A stretch of DNA of 61,534 bases from Streptomyces capoamus (GCF_014654935.1 NZ_BNBF01000013.1:115058-176591), one strand, 5' to 3'; numbered from the stretch's first letter, positions 37,051 through 46,133 are shown. Notes: generated by a model not told the origin, from the letters alone. Numbers and translations: made by a program.

Positions 37051-37515
37051 CTAGGGGTGTGCTGTCCGGGCCGCCTCGATGGCCGCGGCCAGCCGCTCCG
37101 GTTCCCGCGTCGACAGGTACAGGTACGGCGTCGGGTCCTGCGGGTCGGTGACCTCCACCTTCAGCGCCGTCGGGATGTAGGCGCGCAGCAGCAGGAAGGC
37201 GCGGGTGTCGGCCTTGTACGTCCGCCAGGCGCGGGCCTCCTCCGCGTCCAGCACCTCGGCCGCGCCCAGCGCCGTCACCGGCACCTTCGCCTCGCCCGCG
37301 ATCAGGAAGCCGCCCACGACCCGGATGCGCGGGGAGCCGTACGCGCTCGCCACCACGGCGGCGGCCGCCGTACCGCCGACCAGGCCGCCGAGCAGCGGCA
37401 GGGTGCCGAAGGGCAGCAGGATCAGGGCGAACGAGACGCCGACCAGGAAGCTGACCAGCCACCACGAGCGGGGGGCGGTGAGGCGTTCTTCGTAGGGGGT
37501 GGCGGAGAGCTGCAT
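37051..37515 (-). CDS. DUF3093-family membrane protein
   Basis: This 154-aa protein has a short cytoplasmic N-terminus (MQLSATPYEERLTAPRSWW) and two adjacent membrane spans (LVSFLVGVSFALILLPFG and LLGGLVGGTAAAAVVASAYG). A beta-rich PH-like domain follows, ending PYLYLSTREPERLAAAIEAA. The gene belongs to the actinobacterial DUF3093 set usually found beside dut, as here. The ATG at 37515 was chosen over the upstream extension on homology. Divergent from the thioesterase gene. Confidence 0.85.
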   Translation of the reverse strand: MQLSATPYEERLTAPRSWWLVSFLVGVSFALILLPFGTLPLLGGLVGGTAAAAVVASAYGSPRIRVVGGFLIAGEAKVPVTALGAAEVLDAEEARAWRTYKADTRAFLLLRAYIPTALKVEVTDPQDPTPYLYLSTREPERLAAAIEAARTAHP

Positions 37516-37627
37516 GGAGCCAAGCTTGGCACGGGATCGGCACACCGCCGGAGCCGGGGCGCTGCGCGCGGAGCGCTGTCGGGGAGGGCGGCCGTGGGTG
37601 CCGGGCGGGCGGGTAAGGTCTGCGGCT

Positions 37628-38212
37628 GTGAGTGGTAGTTCCGCAGCTCTTCAGCCCCCCGCCGACGCGGGGAAACCGGTACGGCACCCCGACGCGCCCG
37701 CGCCCGGGGAACTTCTCGGTGCCCACTACGAACACTGTTTCGGGTGCGGCCCCGGGCAGCCGCACGGACTCCACCTGGAGGCCCGGGCCGGCGAGGGCGT
37801 CTCGCTGACCGCCGAGTTCACCGTGCAGGTGGCCCACCAGGGTGCCCCCGGCCTCGCGCACGGGGGAGTACTGGCCACGGCGCTGGACGAGACCCTCGGT
37901 TCGCTGAACTGGCTGCTGCGGACCATCGCCGTCACCGGGCGGCTGGAGACGGACTTCGTGCGGCCCGTGCCCGTGGGCACAACGCTGCACCTGGAGGCCG
38001 AGGTCACCGCCGTCGCCGGGCGGAAGATCTACTCCACCGCCACCGGACGCCTCGACGGCCCCGACGGACCGGTGGCCGTGCGCGCCGACGCGCTCTTCAT
38101 CGAGGTCAAGGTGGACCACTTCATCGACCACGGCCGCGAGGAAGAGATCCAGGCCGTCATGAACGACCCCGACCGGATCCGGCGCTCCCGCGCCTTCGAG
38201 GTGAACCCGTGA
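37628..38212 (+). CDS. Hotdog-fold thioesterase (PaaI/4HBT superfamily)
   Basis: This 194-aa protein contains the conserved CFGCGPGQPHGLHL (~38-51) and the catalytic-helix region GAPGLAHGGVLATALDETLG (~77-96), then VRPVPVGTTL. It probably hydrolyses an acyl-CoA. The GTG at 37628 follows TAAGGT at 37612-37617 with no ribosome binding site, so a leaderless transcript is likely. The stop overlaps the dut start (GTGA). Confidence 0.85.
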   Translation: MSGSSAALQPPADAGKPVRHPDAPAPGELLGAHYEHCFGCGPGQPHGLHLEARAGEGVSLTAEFTVQVAHQGAPGLAHGGVLATALDETLGSLNWLLRTIAVTGRLETDFVRPVPVGTTLHLEAEVTAVAGRKIYSTATGRLDGPDGPVAVRADALFIEVKVDHFIDHGREEEIQAVMNDPDRIRRSRAFEVNP

Positions 38213-38760
38213 GCCGTGACCCGCTGAACGTGCTGATCCGCCGCGTCGACCCGGACGTACCGCTCCCGGCGTACGAGCACCCCGGGGACGCCGGAGCCGA
38301 CCTGCGCACCACCGAGGCGTGCGTGCTGGAGCCGGGCGAACGGGCCGTCCTGCCCACGGGGGTGTCCATCGCGCTGCCCGAGGGGTACGCGGCCTTCGTG
38401 CATCCGCGTTCCGGCCTCGCCGCCCGCTGCGGTGTCGCCCTCGTGAATGCCCCGGGGACGGTTGATGCCGGGTACCGTGGGGAGATCAAGGTGATCGTGG
38501 TGAACCTCGACCCGCGCGAGCGCGTGCGGTTCGAGCGCTTCGACCGGATTGCCCAACTGGTCGTCCAGCAGGTCGAGAGGGTCCGCTTCCAGGAGGTCGC
38601 GGAACTTCCCGGCTCGGCGCGGGCCGAAGGGGGCTTCGGGTCCACCGGCGGCCATGCCGCGGTGGGCGGCGAGAGCGGCACAAGCGGTCAGGCCGCCGAG
38701 GGCGGTCCGACGGGTGGGAATCGATACGCTTCGGTCGTATCCGACCGGGAAGGACAGTGA
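38209..38760 (+). CDS. dut: dUTP diphosphatase
   Basis: This 183-aa trimeric-type dUTPase makes dUMP from dUTP, preventing uracil incorporation. Motif 1 is AGADLRT, motif 2 PRSGLAAR, motif 3 NAPGTVDAGYRGEI, motif 4 RIAQLVVQ, and motif 5 RAEGGFGSTG. A tail of ~30 Gly/Ser/Ala-rich residues extends beyond motif 5, slightly longer than usual. Translationally coupled to the thioesterase by a 4-nt overlap and directly followed by the DUF3710 gene. Confidence 0.95.
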   Translation: MSRDPLNVLIRRVDPDVPLPAYEHPGDAGADLRTTEACVLEPGERAVLPTGVSIALPEGYAAFVHPRSGLAARCGVALVNAPGTVDAGYRGEIKVIVVNLDPRERVRFERFDRIAQLVVQQVERVRFQEVAELPGSARAEGGFGSTGGHAAVGGESGTSGQAAEGGPTGGNRYASVVSDREGQ

Positions 38761-38761
38761 C

Positions 38762-39526
38762 GTGTTCGGACGTCGCAAGAAGAAGGGTGCCGCCGAGGAC
38801 GCGGCCGGCGAGGCCGAGCAGGTCGTCGACAGCGTCGACACCGAGGCGGACGAGGTGGAGGCCGGGCGCGAGCGCGTCCGGCTGGAGCCCGGGCCCCGGC
38901 CCGACGGGCCGTGGGACAGCAGCGAGGTGCGCGACCCGGCCGAGGGCCGCGTGGACCTCGGCGGTCTGTTCGTGCCGGGCGTCGACGGCATGGAACTGCG
39001 GGTCGAGGTCGCCGGTGACGCCATCGTCGCCGCGACCGTCGTGCTGCGTGACAGCGCCATCCAGCTCCAGGCGTTCGCCGCGCCCAAGCGCGAGGGCATC
39101 TGGGGCGAGGTCCGCGAGGAGATCGCGTCCGGCATCACCCAGCAGGGTGGCGTCATCGACGAGGTCGAGGGCCCGCTCGGATGGGAGCTGCGCGCCCAGG
39201 TGCCGGTGCAGCTGCCCGACGGCACCGGCGGCTTCCAGGTCGTGCGGTTCGTCGGCGTGGACGGTCCCCGCTGGTTCCTGCGGGGTGTGATCTCCGGGCA
39301 GGGCGCGGTGCAGCCGCAGGCGGCCGGACTGCTGGAGCAGATCTTCCGGGACACCGTCGTGGTCCGCGGCGAGGGCCCGATGGCCCCGCGCGACCCCATC
39401 GTCCTGAAGCTGCCCAACGACGCGCAGATGGTCCCCGAGGGGGTCCAGCAGCAGGAGGAGGGCTCGCGCTTCTCCGGCGGGATGGGGCAGCTGCAGCGGG
39501 GTCCCGAGATCACGGAAGTCCGCTAG
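38762..39526 (+). CDS. DUF3710-family protein
   Basis: This 254-aa protein has a basic start (VFGRRKKKG), an acidic linker (~10-55) and a conserved beta-rich DUF3710 domain (WDSSEVRDPAEGRVDLGGLF to the C-terminus). It is an actinobacterial core gene of unknown role that habitually follows dut. The GTG at 38762 has GGAAGGAC at its 5' side within the dut end. No membrane or signal segment. Confidence 0.88.
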   Translation: MFGRRKKKGAAEDAAGEAEQVVDSVDTEADEVEAGRERVRLEPGPRPDGPWDSSEVRDPAEGRVDLGGLFVPGVDGMELRVEVAGDAIVAATVVLRDSAIQLQAFAAPKREGIWGEVREEIASGITQQGGVIDEVEGPLGWELRAQVPVQLPDGTGGFQVVRFVGVDGPRWFLRGVISGQGAVQPQAAGLLEQIFRDTVVVRGEGPMAPRDPIVLKLPNDAQMVPEGVQQQEEGSRFSGGMGQLQRGPEITEVR

Positions 39527-39672
39527 ACGCTCCGCTGGTTCCGCCGTTCGTCCCGGCGGGCCGTGCCTCCTGGCGCGGCCCGCCTTTTCGCGTGGTGACG
39601 CTGTCGGGCGTGCTGACGCTGTCGGGAGCCTCGTCGCCGGGTGGGGTCGCGGCGTCGGGACGGGCCGTCGCC

Positions 39673-39834
39673 GGGGCGTTGCCGGGTGGGGGTCGCGGCT
39701 CGGGGTGTGGTTGACGGGGCGTTGCCGGGTGGGGTCGCGGCTCGGGGTGCCGTTGACGGGGCATTGCCAGGTGGGGGTCGCGGCTCGGGGTGCCGTTTAC
39801 GGGCCGTCGCCGGGTGTGGGTCGTCCGGGGAGAC
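39673..39834. repeat. Tandem 42/43-bp repeats between DUF3710 and kdpD
   Basis: Three near-identical units start at 39673, 39716 and 39758 (43, 42 and 43 bp), each reading GGGGC(G/A)TTGCC and later GTCGCGGCTCGGGGTG. A fourth, diverged copy starts at 39801. A shorter duplication of TGACGCTGTCGGG lies just before, near 39600-39625. The repeats fill most of the 489-bp gap 39527-40015, in which no gene is supported. Confidence 0.85.
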
Positions 39835-40015
39835 GTCGTTGCCGGGTGCGGGTCGTTCCGGGCCGGTCGCGCCGTTCCCCGCGCCCCCCACGGGCGCTGC
39901 CCGTCAGGGTTGCGTCAAAGTCGTCCGCTGCTCGCCCTCCCCGCCCCGCGCGCCGTGATCGCCGGCCGTAGAGTCGGCCCTGCGCAGGCGACAGGCACGG
40001 GAAGACAATGGAGCC

Positions 40016-42574
40016 ATGGCACGCGGCAAGCTTCGGATCTACCTCGGCGCGGCGCCGGGCGTGGGCAAGACCTACGCCATGCTCGCCGAGGCGCACCGCC
40101 GGGTCGAGCGGGGCACCGACTGCGTCGTCGCGTTCGTGGAGCACCACGGCCGGCCGCGCACCGAGGTCCTGCTGGACGGGCTGGAGCAGGTGCCGCGCAG
40201 GGAGATCACGTACCGGGACAGCGTCTTCACCGAGATGGACGTGGAAGCCGTCCTACGGCGTGCCCCCGCCGTCGCCCTCGTGGACGAGCTGGCCCACACC
40301 AACACCCCCGGCTCCCGCAACGCCAAGCGCTGGCAGGACGTCGAGGAACTGCTCGCCGCCGGCGTCGACGTGGTCTCCACGGTCAACATCCAGCACCTGG
40401 AGTCACTCGGCGACGTCGTGGAGTCGATCACCGGGGTCCGTCAGCGGGAGACCGTGCCCGACGAGGTCGTCCGCCGGGCCGACCAGATCGAGCTGGTCGA
40501 CATGTCCCCGCAGGCCCTGCGCCGCCGCATGGCGCACGGCAACATCTACCAGCCGGACAAGGTCGACGCGGCCCTGTCCAACTACTTCCGCCCCGGCAAC
40601 CTCACCGCCCTGCGCGAGCTGGCGCTGCTGTGGGTGGCCGACCGGGTCGACGAGTACCTGAACGCCTACCGCAGCGAGCACCGGGTGTCGCGGATATGGG
40701 GCTCCCGGGAGCGGATCGTGGTCGGCCTGACCGGCGGCCCCGAGGGACGCACCCTGATCCGGCGCGCCGCCCGCCTGGCGGAGAAGGGCGCCGGCGGCGA
40801 GGTCCTCGCCGTCTACATCGCCCGCAGCGACGGGCTGACCTCGGCCTCCCCGAAGGAGCTGGCCGTCCAGCGCACCCTGGTCGAGGACCTCGGCGGCACC
40901 TTCCACCACGTGGTCGGCGACGACATCCCGGCCGCCCTGCTGGACTTCGCGCGCGGGGTGAACGCCACCCAGATCGTGCTCGGTTCCTCGCGCCGCAAGG
41001 CCTGGCAGTACGTCTTCGGGCCCGGCGTCGGCGCCACGGTGGCCCGGGACTCCGGCCCCGACCTGGACGTGCACATCGTCACCCACGAGGAGGTCGCCAG
41101 GGGGCGGGGGCTGCCCGTGGCCCGCGGCGCCCGGCTCGGGCGGGCCCGGATCGTCTGGGGCTGGGCGGTCGGCGTGGCCGGTCCCGTCGTCCTCGCGGTG
41201 CTGCTGAACGGCGCCGGCCTGGGCCTCGCCAACGACATGCTGCTGTTCCTGGCCGGCACGGTCGCCGCGGCCCTGCTCGGCGGTCTGCTGCCCGCGCTGG
41301 CCTCGGCCGCCCTCGGCTCGCTGCTGCTGAACTACTTCTACACCCCGCCGCTGCACCGGCTGACCGTCGCGGACCCCAGGAACATCGTCGCCATCGCGAT
41401 CTTCTTCGGGGTCGGCATGTCGGTCGCCTCGGTGGTCGACCTCGCCGCCCGGCGCACCCACCAGGCCGCCCGGCTGCGCGCCGAGTCCGGGATCCTGTCC
41501 TTCCTCGCCGGGAACGTGCTGCGCGGTGAGACGAGCCTGGAGGAGCTGCTGGAACGGGTCCGCGAGACCTTCGGCATGGAGTCGGCCGCCCTGCTGGAAC
41601 GCGAGGACGACATGGCGCCGTGGACCTGCGCGGGCCGGGCCGGACTCGGACCGCCGCTGGAACGCCCGGAGGACGCCGACGTGGACGTGCCGGTCGGCGA
41701 CCACATGGCGCTCGCGCTCACCGGCCGGGTGCTGCCCGCCGAGGACCGCCGGGTGCTGGCCGCCTTCGCCGCCCAGGCCGTCGTCGTACTGGACCGCAGG
41801 AGACTCCGGGAGGAGGCCGACCGGGCCCGCGCGCTCGCCGAGGGCAACCGCATCCGCACCGCCCTGCTGGCCGCCGTCAGCCACGACCTGCGCACCCCGC
41901 TGGCCGGCATCAAGGCCGCCGTGTCGTCCCTGCGCTCGGACGACGTCGCCTGGTCCGAGGAGGACCAGGCGGAGCTGCTGGAGGGCATCGAGCAGGGTGC
42001 CGACCGGCTCGACCACCTCGTCGGCAACCTGCTCGACATGTCCCGCCTGCAGACGGGTACGGTCACGCCGCTGATCCGGGAGATCGACGTGGACGAGGTC
42101 GTACCAATGGCGCTGGGCGGCGTGCCCGAGGGCAGCGTCGGACTGGACGTACCGGAGACGCTGCCGATGGTCGCCGTCGACCCGGGCCTGCTGGAGCGGT
42201 CGGTGGCCAACCTCGTGGAGAACGCCGTCAAGTACAGCCCGCCCGGGCGGCGCGTCCTGGTGTCCGCGAGCGCCCTCGGCGACCGGGTGGAGGTGCGCGT
42301 CGTCGACCGTGGCCCGGGCGTGCCGGACGAGGCGAAGGATCGTATCTTCGAGCCCTTCCAGCGGTACGGCGACGCTCCGCGCGGTGCCGGCGTCGGGCTC
42401 GGCCTCGCCGTCGCCCGGGGCTTCGCCGAGGCCATGGGCGGGACCCTCACCGCCGAGGACACGCCGGGGGGCGGACTCACCATGGTGCTCACCCTCCGCG
42501 CGGCCGGATCACGTACCGAGCCCCTCCCCGCCGGGGCGGGGACCGCAGAACCAGGAAGGCAGAGCCTGTGCTGA
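40016..42574 (+). CDS. kdpD: Sensor histidine kinase KdpD
   Basis: This is an 852-aa kinase. The N-terminal KdpD domain has Walker A GAAPGVGKT (~11-19) and Walker B VALVDELAHTN. A universal-stress-protein domain follows (~230-360), which binds c-di-AMP in some Gram-positive KdpD proteins. Four clustered membrane spans (~375-485), a GAF-like region, DHp (VSHDLRTPLAGIKAAVSS) and an ATPase domain (NLVENAVKYSP, GVGLGLAVARG) complete it. It senses potassium limitation. The kinase gene overlaps kdpE by 7 nt. The kdpFABC pump genes are not in the window. Confidence 0.95.
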   Translation: MARGKLRIYLGAAPGVGKTYAMLAEAHRRVERGTDCVVAFVEHHGRPRTEVLLDGLEQVPRREITYRDSVFTEMDVEAVLRRAPAVALVDELAHTNTPGSRNAKRWQDVEELLAAGVDVVSTVNIQHLESLGDVVESITGVRQRETVPDEVVRRADQIELVDMSPQALRRRMAHGNIYQPDKVDAALSNYFRPGNLTALRELALLWVADRVDEYLNAYRSEHRVSRIWGSRERIVVGLTGGPEGRTLIRRAARLAEKGAGGEVLAVYIARSDGLTSASPKELAVQRTLVEDLGGTFHHVVGDDIPAALLDFARGVNATQIVLGSSRRKAWQYVFGPGVGATVARDSGPDLDVHIVTHEEVARGRGLPVARGARLGRARIVWGWAVGVAGPVVLAVLLNGAGLGLANDMLLFLAGTVAAALLGGLLPALASAALGSLLLNYFYTPPLHRLTVADPRNIVAIAIFFGVGMSVASVVDLAARRTHQAARLRAESGILSFLAGNVLRGETSLEELLERVRETFGMESAALLEREDDMAPWTCAGRAGLGPPLERPEDADVDVPVGDHMALALTGRVLPAEDRRVLAAFAAQAVVVLDRRRLREEADRARALAEGNRIRTALLAAVSHDLRTPLAGIKAAVSSLRSDDVAWSEEDQAELLEGIEQGADRLDHLVGNLLDMSRLQTGTVTPLIREIDVDEVVPMALGGVPEGSVGLDVPETLPMVAVDPGLLERSVANLVENAVKYSPPGRRVLVSASALGDRVEVRVVDRGPGVPDEAKDRIFEPFQRYGDAPRGAGVGLGLAVARGFAEAMGGTLTAEDTPGGGLTMVLTLRAAGSRTEPLPAGAGTAEPGRQSLC

Positions 42575-43287
42575 GCCCGGACGGGGGGACTCCCCGCACC
42601 TCCACGAGGGTGCTCGTGGTCGAGGACGAGCCCCAGATCGTGCGCGCCCTCGTGATCAACCTCAAGGCACGCGCATACGAGGTCGACGCGGCCCCCGACG
42701 GCAGGACCGCCCTCGAACTCGCCGCCTCGCGCCACCCGGACGTCGTCGTCCTCGACCTGGGGCTGCCCGACATGGACGGCGTGGAGGTGATCAAGGGCCT
42801 GCGCGGCTGGACCCGGGTACCGATCCTGGTGCTGTCCGCCCGCCACTCCTCCGACGAGAAGGTCCAGGCGCTGGACGCGGGCGCCGACGACTACGTGACC
42901 AAGCCGTTCGGCATGGACGAGCTGCTGGCCCGGCTGCGGGCCGCCGTACGCCGCGCCGAGCCGGCCGGACCGGGCGAGGACGAGCCGACGACCGTGGAGA
43001 CCGCGGGTTTCACCGTCGACCTCGCCGCGAAGAAGGTCGATCGCGACGGCAAGGACGTACGGCTCACGCCGACCGAGTGGCACCTGCTGGAGGTGCTGGT
43101 CCGCAACACCGGCCGGCTGGTCGGCCAGAAGCAGCTGCTGCGCGAGGTGTGGGGGCCGTCGTACGGGACCGAGACCAACTACCTGCGGGTCTACATGGCC
43201 CAGCTGCGGCGCAAGCTGGAGTCGGACCCCTCGCACCCGCGGCACTTCATCACCGAGCCGGGGATGGGCTACCGGTTCGAGAAGTAG
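42568..43287 (+). CDS. kdpE: Response regulator KdpE
   Basis: This 239-aa OmpR-family regulator has an extended N-terminus (~14 residues), receiver with EDE pocket, Asp in VVVLDLGLPDMDG, Lys in YVTKPFGMDELLARL, and a winged helix with TNYLRVYMAQLRRKLE. The GTG at 42568 follows CCAGGAAGG and overlaps the kdpD stop. It activates high-affinity potassium uptake genes in other bacteria; its targets here are likely elsewhere on the chromosome. Confidence 0.94.
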   Translation: MLSPDGGTPRTSTRVLVVEDEPQIVRALVINLKARAYEVDAAPDGRTALELAASRHPDVVVLDLGLPDMDGVEVIKGLRGWTRVPILVLSARHSSDEKVQALDAGADDYVTKPFGMDELLARLRAAVRRAEPAGPGEDEPTTVETAGFTVDLAAKKVDRDGKDVRLTPTEWHLLEVLVRNTGRLVGQKQLLREVWGPSYGTETNYLRVYMAQLRRKLESDPSHPRHFITEPGMGYRFEK

Positions 43288-43349
43288 GCGAGGCGGCCGG
43301 GGACCGGCGGGCTTACGGTCGCGTCGGTGGTGCCCGGTACGCTTCAGAT

Positions 43350-43748
43350 ATGAGTGCTGTTCCTCGTTCCGAAAAGCCGGCCGGCCGGTTCCGGCGCATG
43401 CTCGACCGGCTCTCCTCGTCGCAGGAGGACCTGGAGTCCGAGGAGCTGCGCGAAGACGCAGAGACGGCAGGCTGTACGAAGATCGGCGACTGCCAGGACC
43501 GGCAGATCGTCACCGTTACTGGTACCTTGCGCACGGTCACCCTGCGCCCGCGTGCCGGAGTACCCGCCCTGGAGGCCGAGCTGTTCGACGGCTCCGCCGC
43601 GCTGGACGTGGTGTGGCTCGGCAGGCGCTCCATCGTCGGCATAGAACCGGGGCGCAAGCTGATCGCATCGGGCCGGATCTCGATGAGCCGGGGCCGCCGG
43701 GTGCTCTTCAACCCGAAATATGAACTGCGACCCCTCGGACGGGAGTAG
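43350..43748 (+). CDS. OB-fold nucleic-acid-binding domain protein
   Basis: This 132-aa protein has a helical start (MLDRLSSSQEDLESEELREDAE), a CTKIGDCQD segment, then a five-strand OB fold (QIVTVTGTLRTVTLRPR, AALDVVWLGRRSIVGI, KLIASGRISMSRGRRVLFNPKYEL). It is conserved next to DUF3159 in actinobacteria. The ATG at 43350 has TACGCT 6 bp upstream and no ribosome binding site, suggesting a leaderless transcript. It probably forms an operon with the DUF3159 gene 3 bp downstream. Confidence 0.85.
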   Translation: MSAVPRSEKPAGRFRRMLDRLSSSQEDLESEELREDAETAGCTKIGDCQDRQIVTVTGTLRTVTLRPRAGVPALEAELFDGSAALDVVWLGRRSIVGIEPGRKLIASGRISMSRGRRVLFNPKYELRPLGRE

Positions 43749-43751
43749 CCG

Positions 43752-44519
43752 GTGACGTCCCTCGACAAGCCGACCGAAGACACCGACCAGACCCGGCCCG
43801 GCGACGCCCGCGCGGTGACCGAGGCGGCACTGTTCGAGGCCTTCGGCGGAGTCCGCGGCATGGTCGAGACGGTCCTGCCGGGACTGCTCTTCGTCACGAT
43901 CTTCACGATCGACAAGGACCTGCACCTGTCCGCGATCGCCGCGCTGGCGGTCTCTCTGGTCCTGGTCGTCGTCCGGCTGGCCATGAAGGACACCGTCAAG
44001 CACGCCTTCAGCGGCGTCTTCGGCGTGGTCTTCGGCGTGGTGTTCGCGATGTTCACCGGCAACGCCAAGGACTTCTACCTCCCCGGCATGCTCTACACCC
44101 TGGGCATGGCGCTGGCCTACATCGTCACGACCCTGGCGGGCGTCCCCCTGATCGGCCTCATCCTCGGCCCGATCTTCAAGGAGAACCTCTCCTGGCGCAC
44201 CCGCAACCCCGGCCGCAAGAAGGCCTACGCCAAGGCCAGCTGGGCCTGGGGTCTGATCCTGCTCGCCAAGTGCGCGATCCTCTTCCCGCTGTACTGGTGG
44301 GCCGACACCGCGCAGCTCGGCTGGGTCCTGGTCACCCTGAAGATCCCGCCGTTCCTGCTGGCGGTCTGGCTGACCTGGGTCTTCCTCGCCAAGGCGCCCG
44401 CGCCGATCGACGTGTTCGCGGAGCTGGAGGCCGAGGAGAAGGCCGAGCAGGAGCGCAGGGCCGCGCAGACCGCGGAGAGCGGCGAGGCCACCGGGGGACG
44501 GCACCGCCGGGAGGCGTGA
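43752..44519 (+). CDS. DUF3159-family integral membrane protein
   Basis: This 255-aa protein has a charged N-terminus, about six membrane spans between residues ~38 and ~215, and a Glu/Ala-rich charged C-terminus (AELEAEEKAEQERRAA). The conserved ALFEAFGGVRGMVETVLPGLLF lies just before the first span. Function unknown; intracellular septation protein A-like folds are distantly similar. The location between the OB-fold gene and the TrkA genes suggests an envelope or ion-related role, but this is only context. Confidence 0.85.
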   Translation: MTSLDKPTEDTDQTRPGDARAVTEAALFEAFGGVRGMVETVLPGLLFVTIFTIDKDLHLSAIAALAVSLVLVVVRLAMKDTVKHAFSGVFGVVFGVVFAMFTGNAKDFYLPGMLYTLGMALAYIVTTLAGVPLIGLILGPIFKENLSWRTRNPGRKKAYAKASWAWGLILLAKCAILFPLYWWADTAQLGWVLVTLKIPPFLLAVWLTWVFLAKAPAPIDVFAELEAEEKAEQERRAAQTAESGEATGGRHRREA

Positions 44520-44529
44520 GCGGTCCGCT

Positions 44530-44740
44530 GTGCGGCGCGGTTCGCCGTATGACGCGGTCGGCCGTGCGACGCGCTCCGCGACAGGGCGGTGTGGCGCGGT
44601 CCGTGGCACGACGGGCACGACGCCGGTATGTGGCACGACTCGGTCCGCCGTACGACGCGATCCCGCCGTACGGCGCGGTCCGCCGTGCAACGCGCTCCAT
44701 GGCACGACGCGCTCCATGGCACGACGCGCTCCCCGGTACG
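44530..44740. repeat. Degenerate short-period GC repeats
   Basis: Imperfect units of about 17-21 bp related to GCGCTCCATGGCACGAC run through this gap. Two exact adjacent copies (17-bp period) occur near 44691-44724, next to a third variant copy. No gene is supported. Confidence 0.7.
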
Positions 44741-44786
44741 ACACGGAAAGGGCGCCCCCAGCAGCGGGGGCGCCCTTTCTCCGTGT
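44741..44786. terminator. Strong bidirectional hairpin between DUF3159 and TrkA genes
   Basis: ACACGGAAAGGGCGCCCCC pairs with CGGGGGCGCCCTTTCTCCGTGT, interrupted only by a 2-nt bulge, around a short AGCAG loop. It sits 8 bp from the end of the TrkA gene. Confidence 0.9.
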
Positions 44787-44793
44787 GGTCGGG

Positions 44794-45462
44794 TCAGTCC
44801 TCGCGCCGCACCGACAGCAGGTCCTCCAGCTGCTCCTCCCGGGCCTGCGCGGCCACGAACAGCAGCTCGTCGCCCGGCTCCAAGGAGTCCTCCTTGGACG
44901 GGGTCAGCACCCGGGTGCCGCGGATGATCGTGACCAGGGAGGTGTCCTGGGGCCACTCCACGTCGCCGACCTGGGTGCCGGCCAGGGCCGACTCCTCCGG
45001 CAGGGTCAGCTCGACCAGGTTGGCGTCGCCGTGGCTGAAGCGGAGCAGCCGGACCAGGTCGCCCACGCTCACCGCCTCCTCGACCAGGGCGGACATCAGG
45101 CGCGGAGTGGAGACGGCGACGTCCACGCCCCAGGCCTCGTTGAACAGCCACTCGTTCTTGGGGTTGTTGACGCGGGCGACGACGCGCGGGACGCCGTACT
45201 CCGTCTTGGCGAGCAGCGAGACGACCAGGTTCACCTTGTCGTCGCCGGTCGCGGCGATCACGACGTTGCAGCGCTGCAGCGCCGCCTCGTCCAGGGAGGT
45301 GATCTCGCAGGCGTCGGCGAGCAGCCACTCCGCCTGCGGCACGCGCTCGACCGAGATGGCGGTCGGCGCCTTGTCGATCAGCAGGACCTCGTGGCCGTTC
45401 TCCAGCAGCTCGCCCGCGATCGAGCGGCCGACCGCGCCGGCCCCGGCAATGGCGACCCTCAT
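44794..45462 (-). CDS. TrkA/Ceo-type potassium channel regulatory subunit (RCK_N + RCK_C)
   Basis: This 222-aa cytosolic protein has a Rossmann NAD(H)-binding RCK_N domain (MRVAIAGAGAVGRSIAGELL, LLIDK, AATGDDKVNL) and an RCK_C domain (~140-215, LVELTLPEESALAGTQVGD). RCK_C is a known site for c-di-AMP in other Gram-positive potassium transporters. Its ATG overlaps the stop of the upstream paralogue by one base. The two probably form a hetero-oligomeric gate, as the mycobacterial CeoB/CeoC pair does. Confidence 0.9.
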   Translation of the reverse strand: MRVAIAGAGAVGRSIAGELLENGHEVLLIDKAPTAISVERVPQAEWLLADACEITSLDEAALQRCNVVIAATGDDKVNLVVSLLAKTEYGVPRVVARVNNPKNEWLFNEAWGVDVAVSTPRLMSALVEEAVSVGDLVRLLRFSHGDANLVELTLPEESALAGTQVGDVEWPQDTSLVTIIRGTRVLTPSKEDSLEPGDELLFVAAQAREEQLEDLLSVRRED

Positions 45463-46133
45463 CAGTGACCGCCCTCCTCTTCCGGGCCACCGGCGAACGC
45501 CGCCTCGACCTTGTCCACGTCGTCCGTCCGCATCATCACGTGCACGAGGTCGCCCTCCTGCAGCACCGTCTGCGAGGTGGGCAGGATCGCCTCGCCCAGG
45601 CGGGTCAGGAACGCCACCCGGACGCCCGTCTCGTCCTGCAGCTTGCTGATCTTGTGCCCGACCCACTTGGGGGAGGCGTGCACCTCGGCGAGCTGCACCC
45701 CGCCGGTGGGGTCGCGCCACAGCGGCTCGGCCCCCGAGGGCAGCAGCCGGCGCAGCATCTGGTCGGCGGTCCAGCGGACCGTGGCCACCGTCGGGATGCC
45801 CAGGCGCTGGTAGACCTCGGCGCGGCGGGGGTCGTAGATGCGGGCTGCCACGTTCTCCACGCCGAACATCTCGCGCGCCACGCGCGCGGAGATGATGTTG
45901 GAGTTGTCACCGCTGGAGACCGCGGCGAACGCGCCGGCCTCCTCGATGCCCGCCTCGCGCAGGGTGTCCTGGTCGAAGCCGACCCCGGTGACCCGGCGGC
46001 CCCCGAATCCCGGGCCCAGCCGGCGGAAGGCGGTGGGGTCCTGGTCGATCACGGCGACCGTGTGTCCCTGTTGCTCCAGGGTCTGGGCGAGAGCGGAACC
46101 CACTCTCCCGCAGCCCATGATGACGATGTGCAC
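45462..46133 (-). CDS. TrkA/Ceo-type potassium channel regulatory subunit, second paralogue
   Basis: This 223-aa protein has the same RCK_N (VHIVIMGCGRVGSALAQTLEQQGH, VIDQD, AVSSGDNSNII) and RCK_C layout. The GTG at 46133 was chosen, with GGAAGGAC just upstream; the frame opens at TTG 46154. It is translated first in a two-gene unit with the downstream paralogue. No membrane pore protein of the TrkH/KtrB kind is adjacent; the KimA-like transporter is divergent nearby. Confidence 0.88.
   Translation of the reverse strand: MHIVIMGCGRVGSALAQTLEQQGHTVAVIDQDPTAFRRLGPGFGGRRVTGVGFDQDTLREAGIEEAGAFAAVSSGDNSNIISARVAREMFGVENVAARIYDPRRAEVYQRLGIPTVATVRWTADQMLRRLLPSGAEPLWRDPTGGVQLAEVHASPKWVGHKISKLQDETGVRVAFLTRLGEAILPTSQTVLQEGDLVHVMMRTDDVDKVEAAFAGGPEEEGGH

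Noticed and set aside
39673-39834. The 42/43-bp repeats as a CRISPR array or coding repeat
   Set aside because: Units are contiguous and nearly identical throughout, and no frame keeps start, codon bias and length together.
40016-43287. A complete kdp operon
   Set aside because: No kdpF, kdpA, kdpB or kdpC sequence is found on either side of kdpDE.
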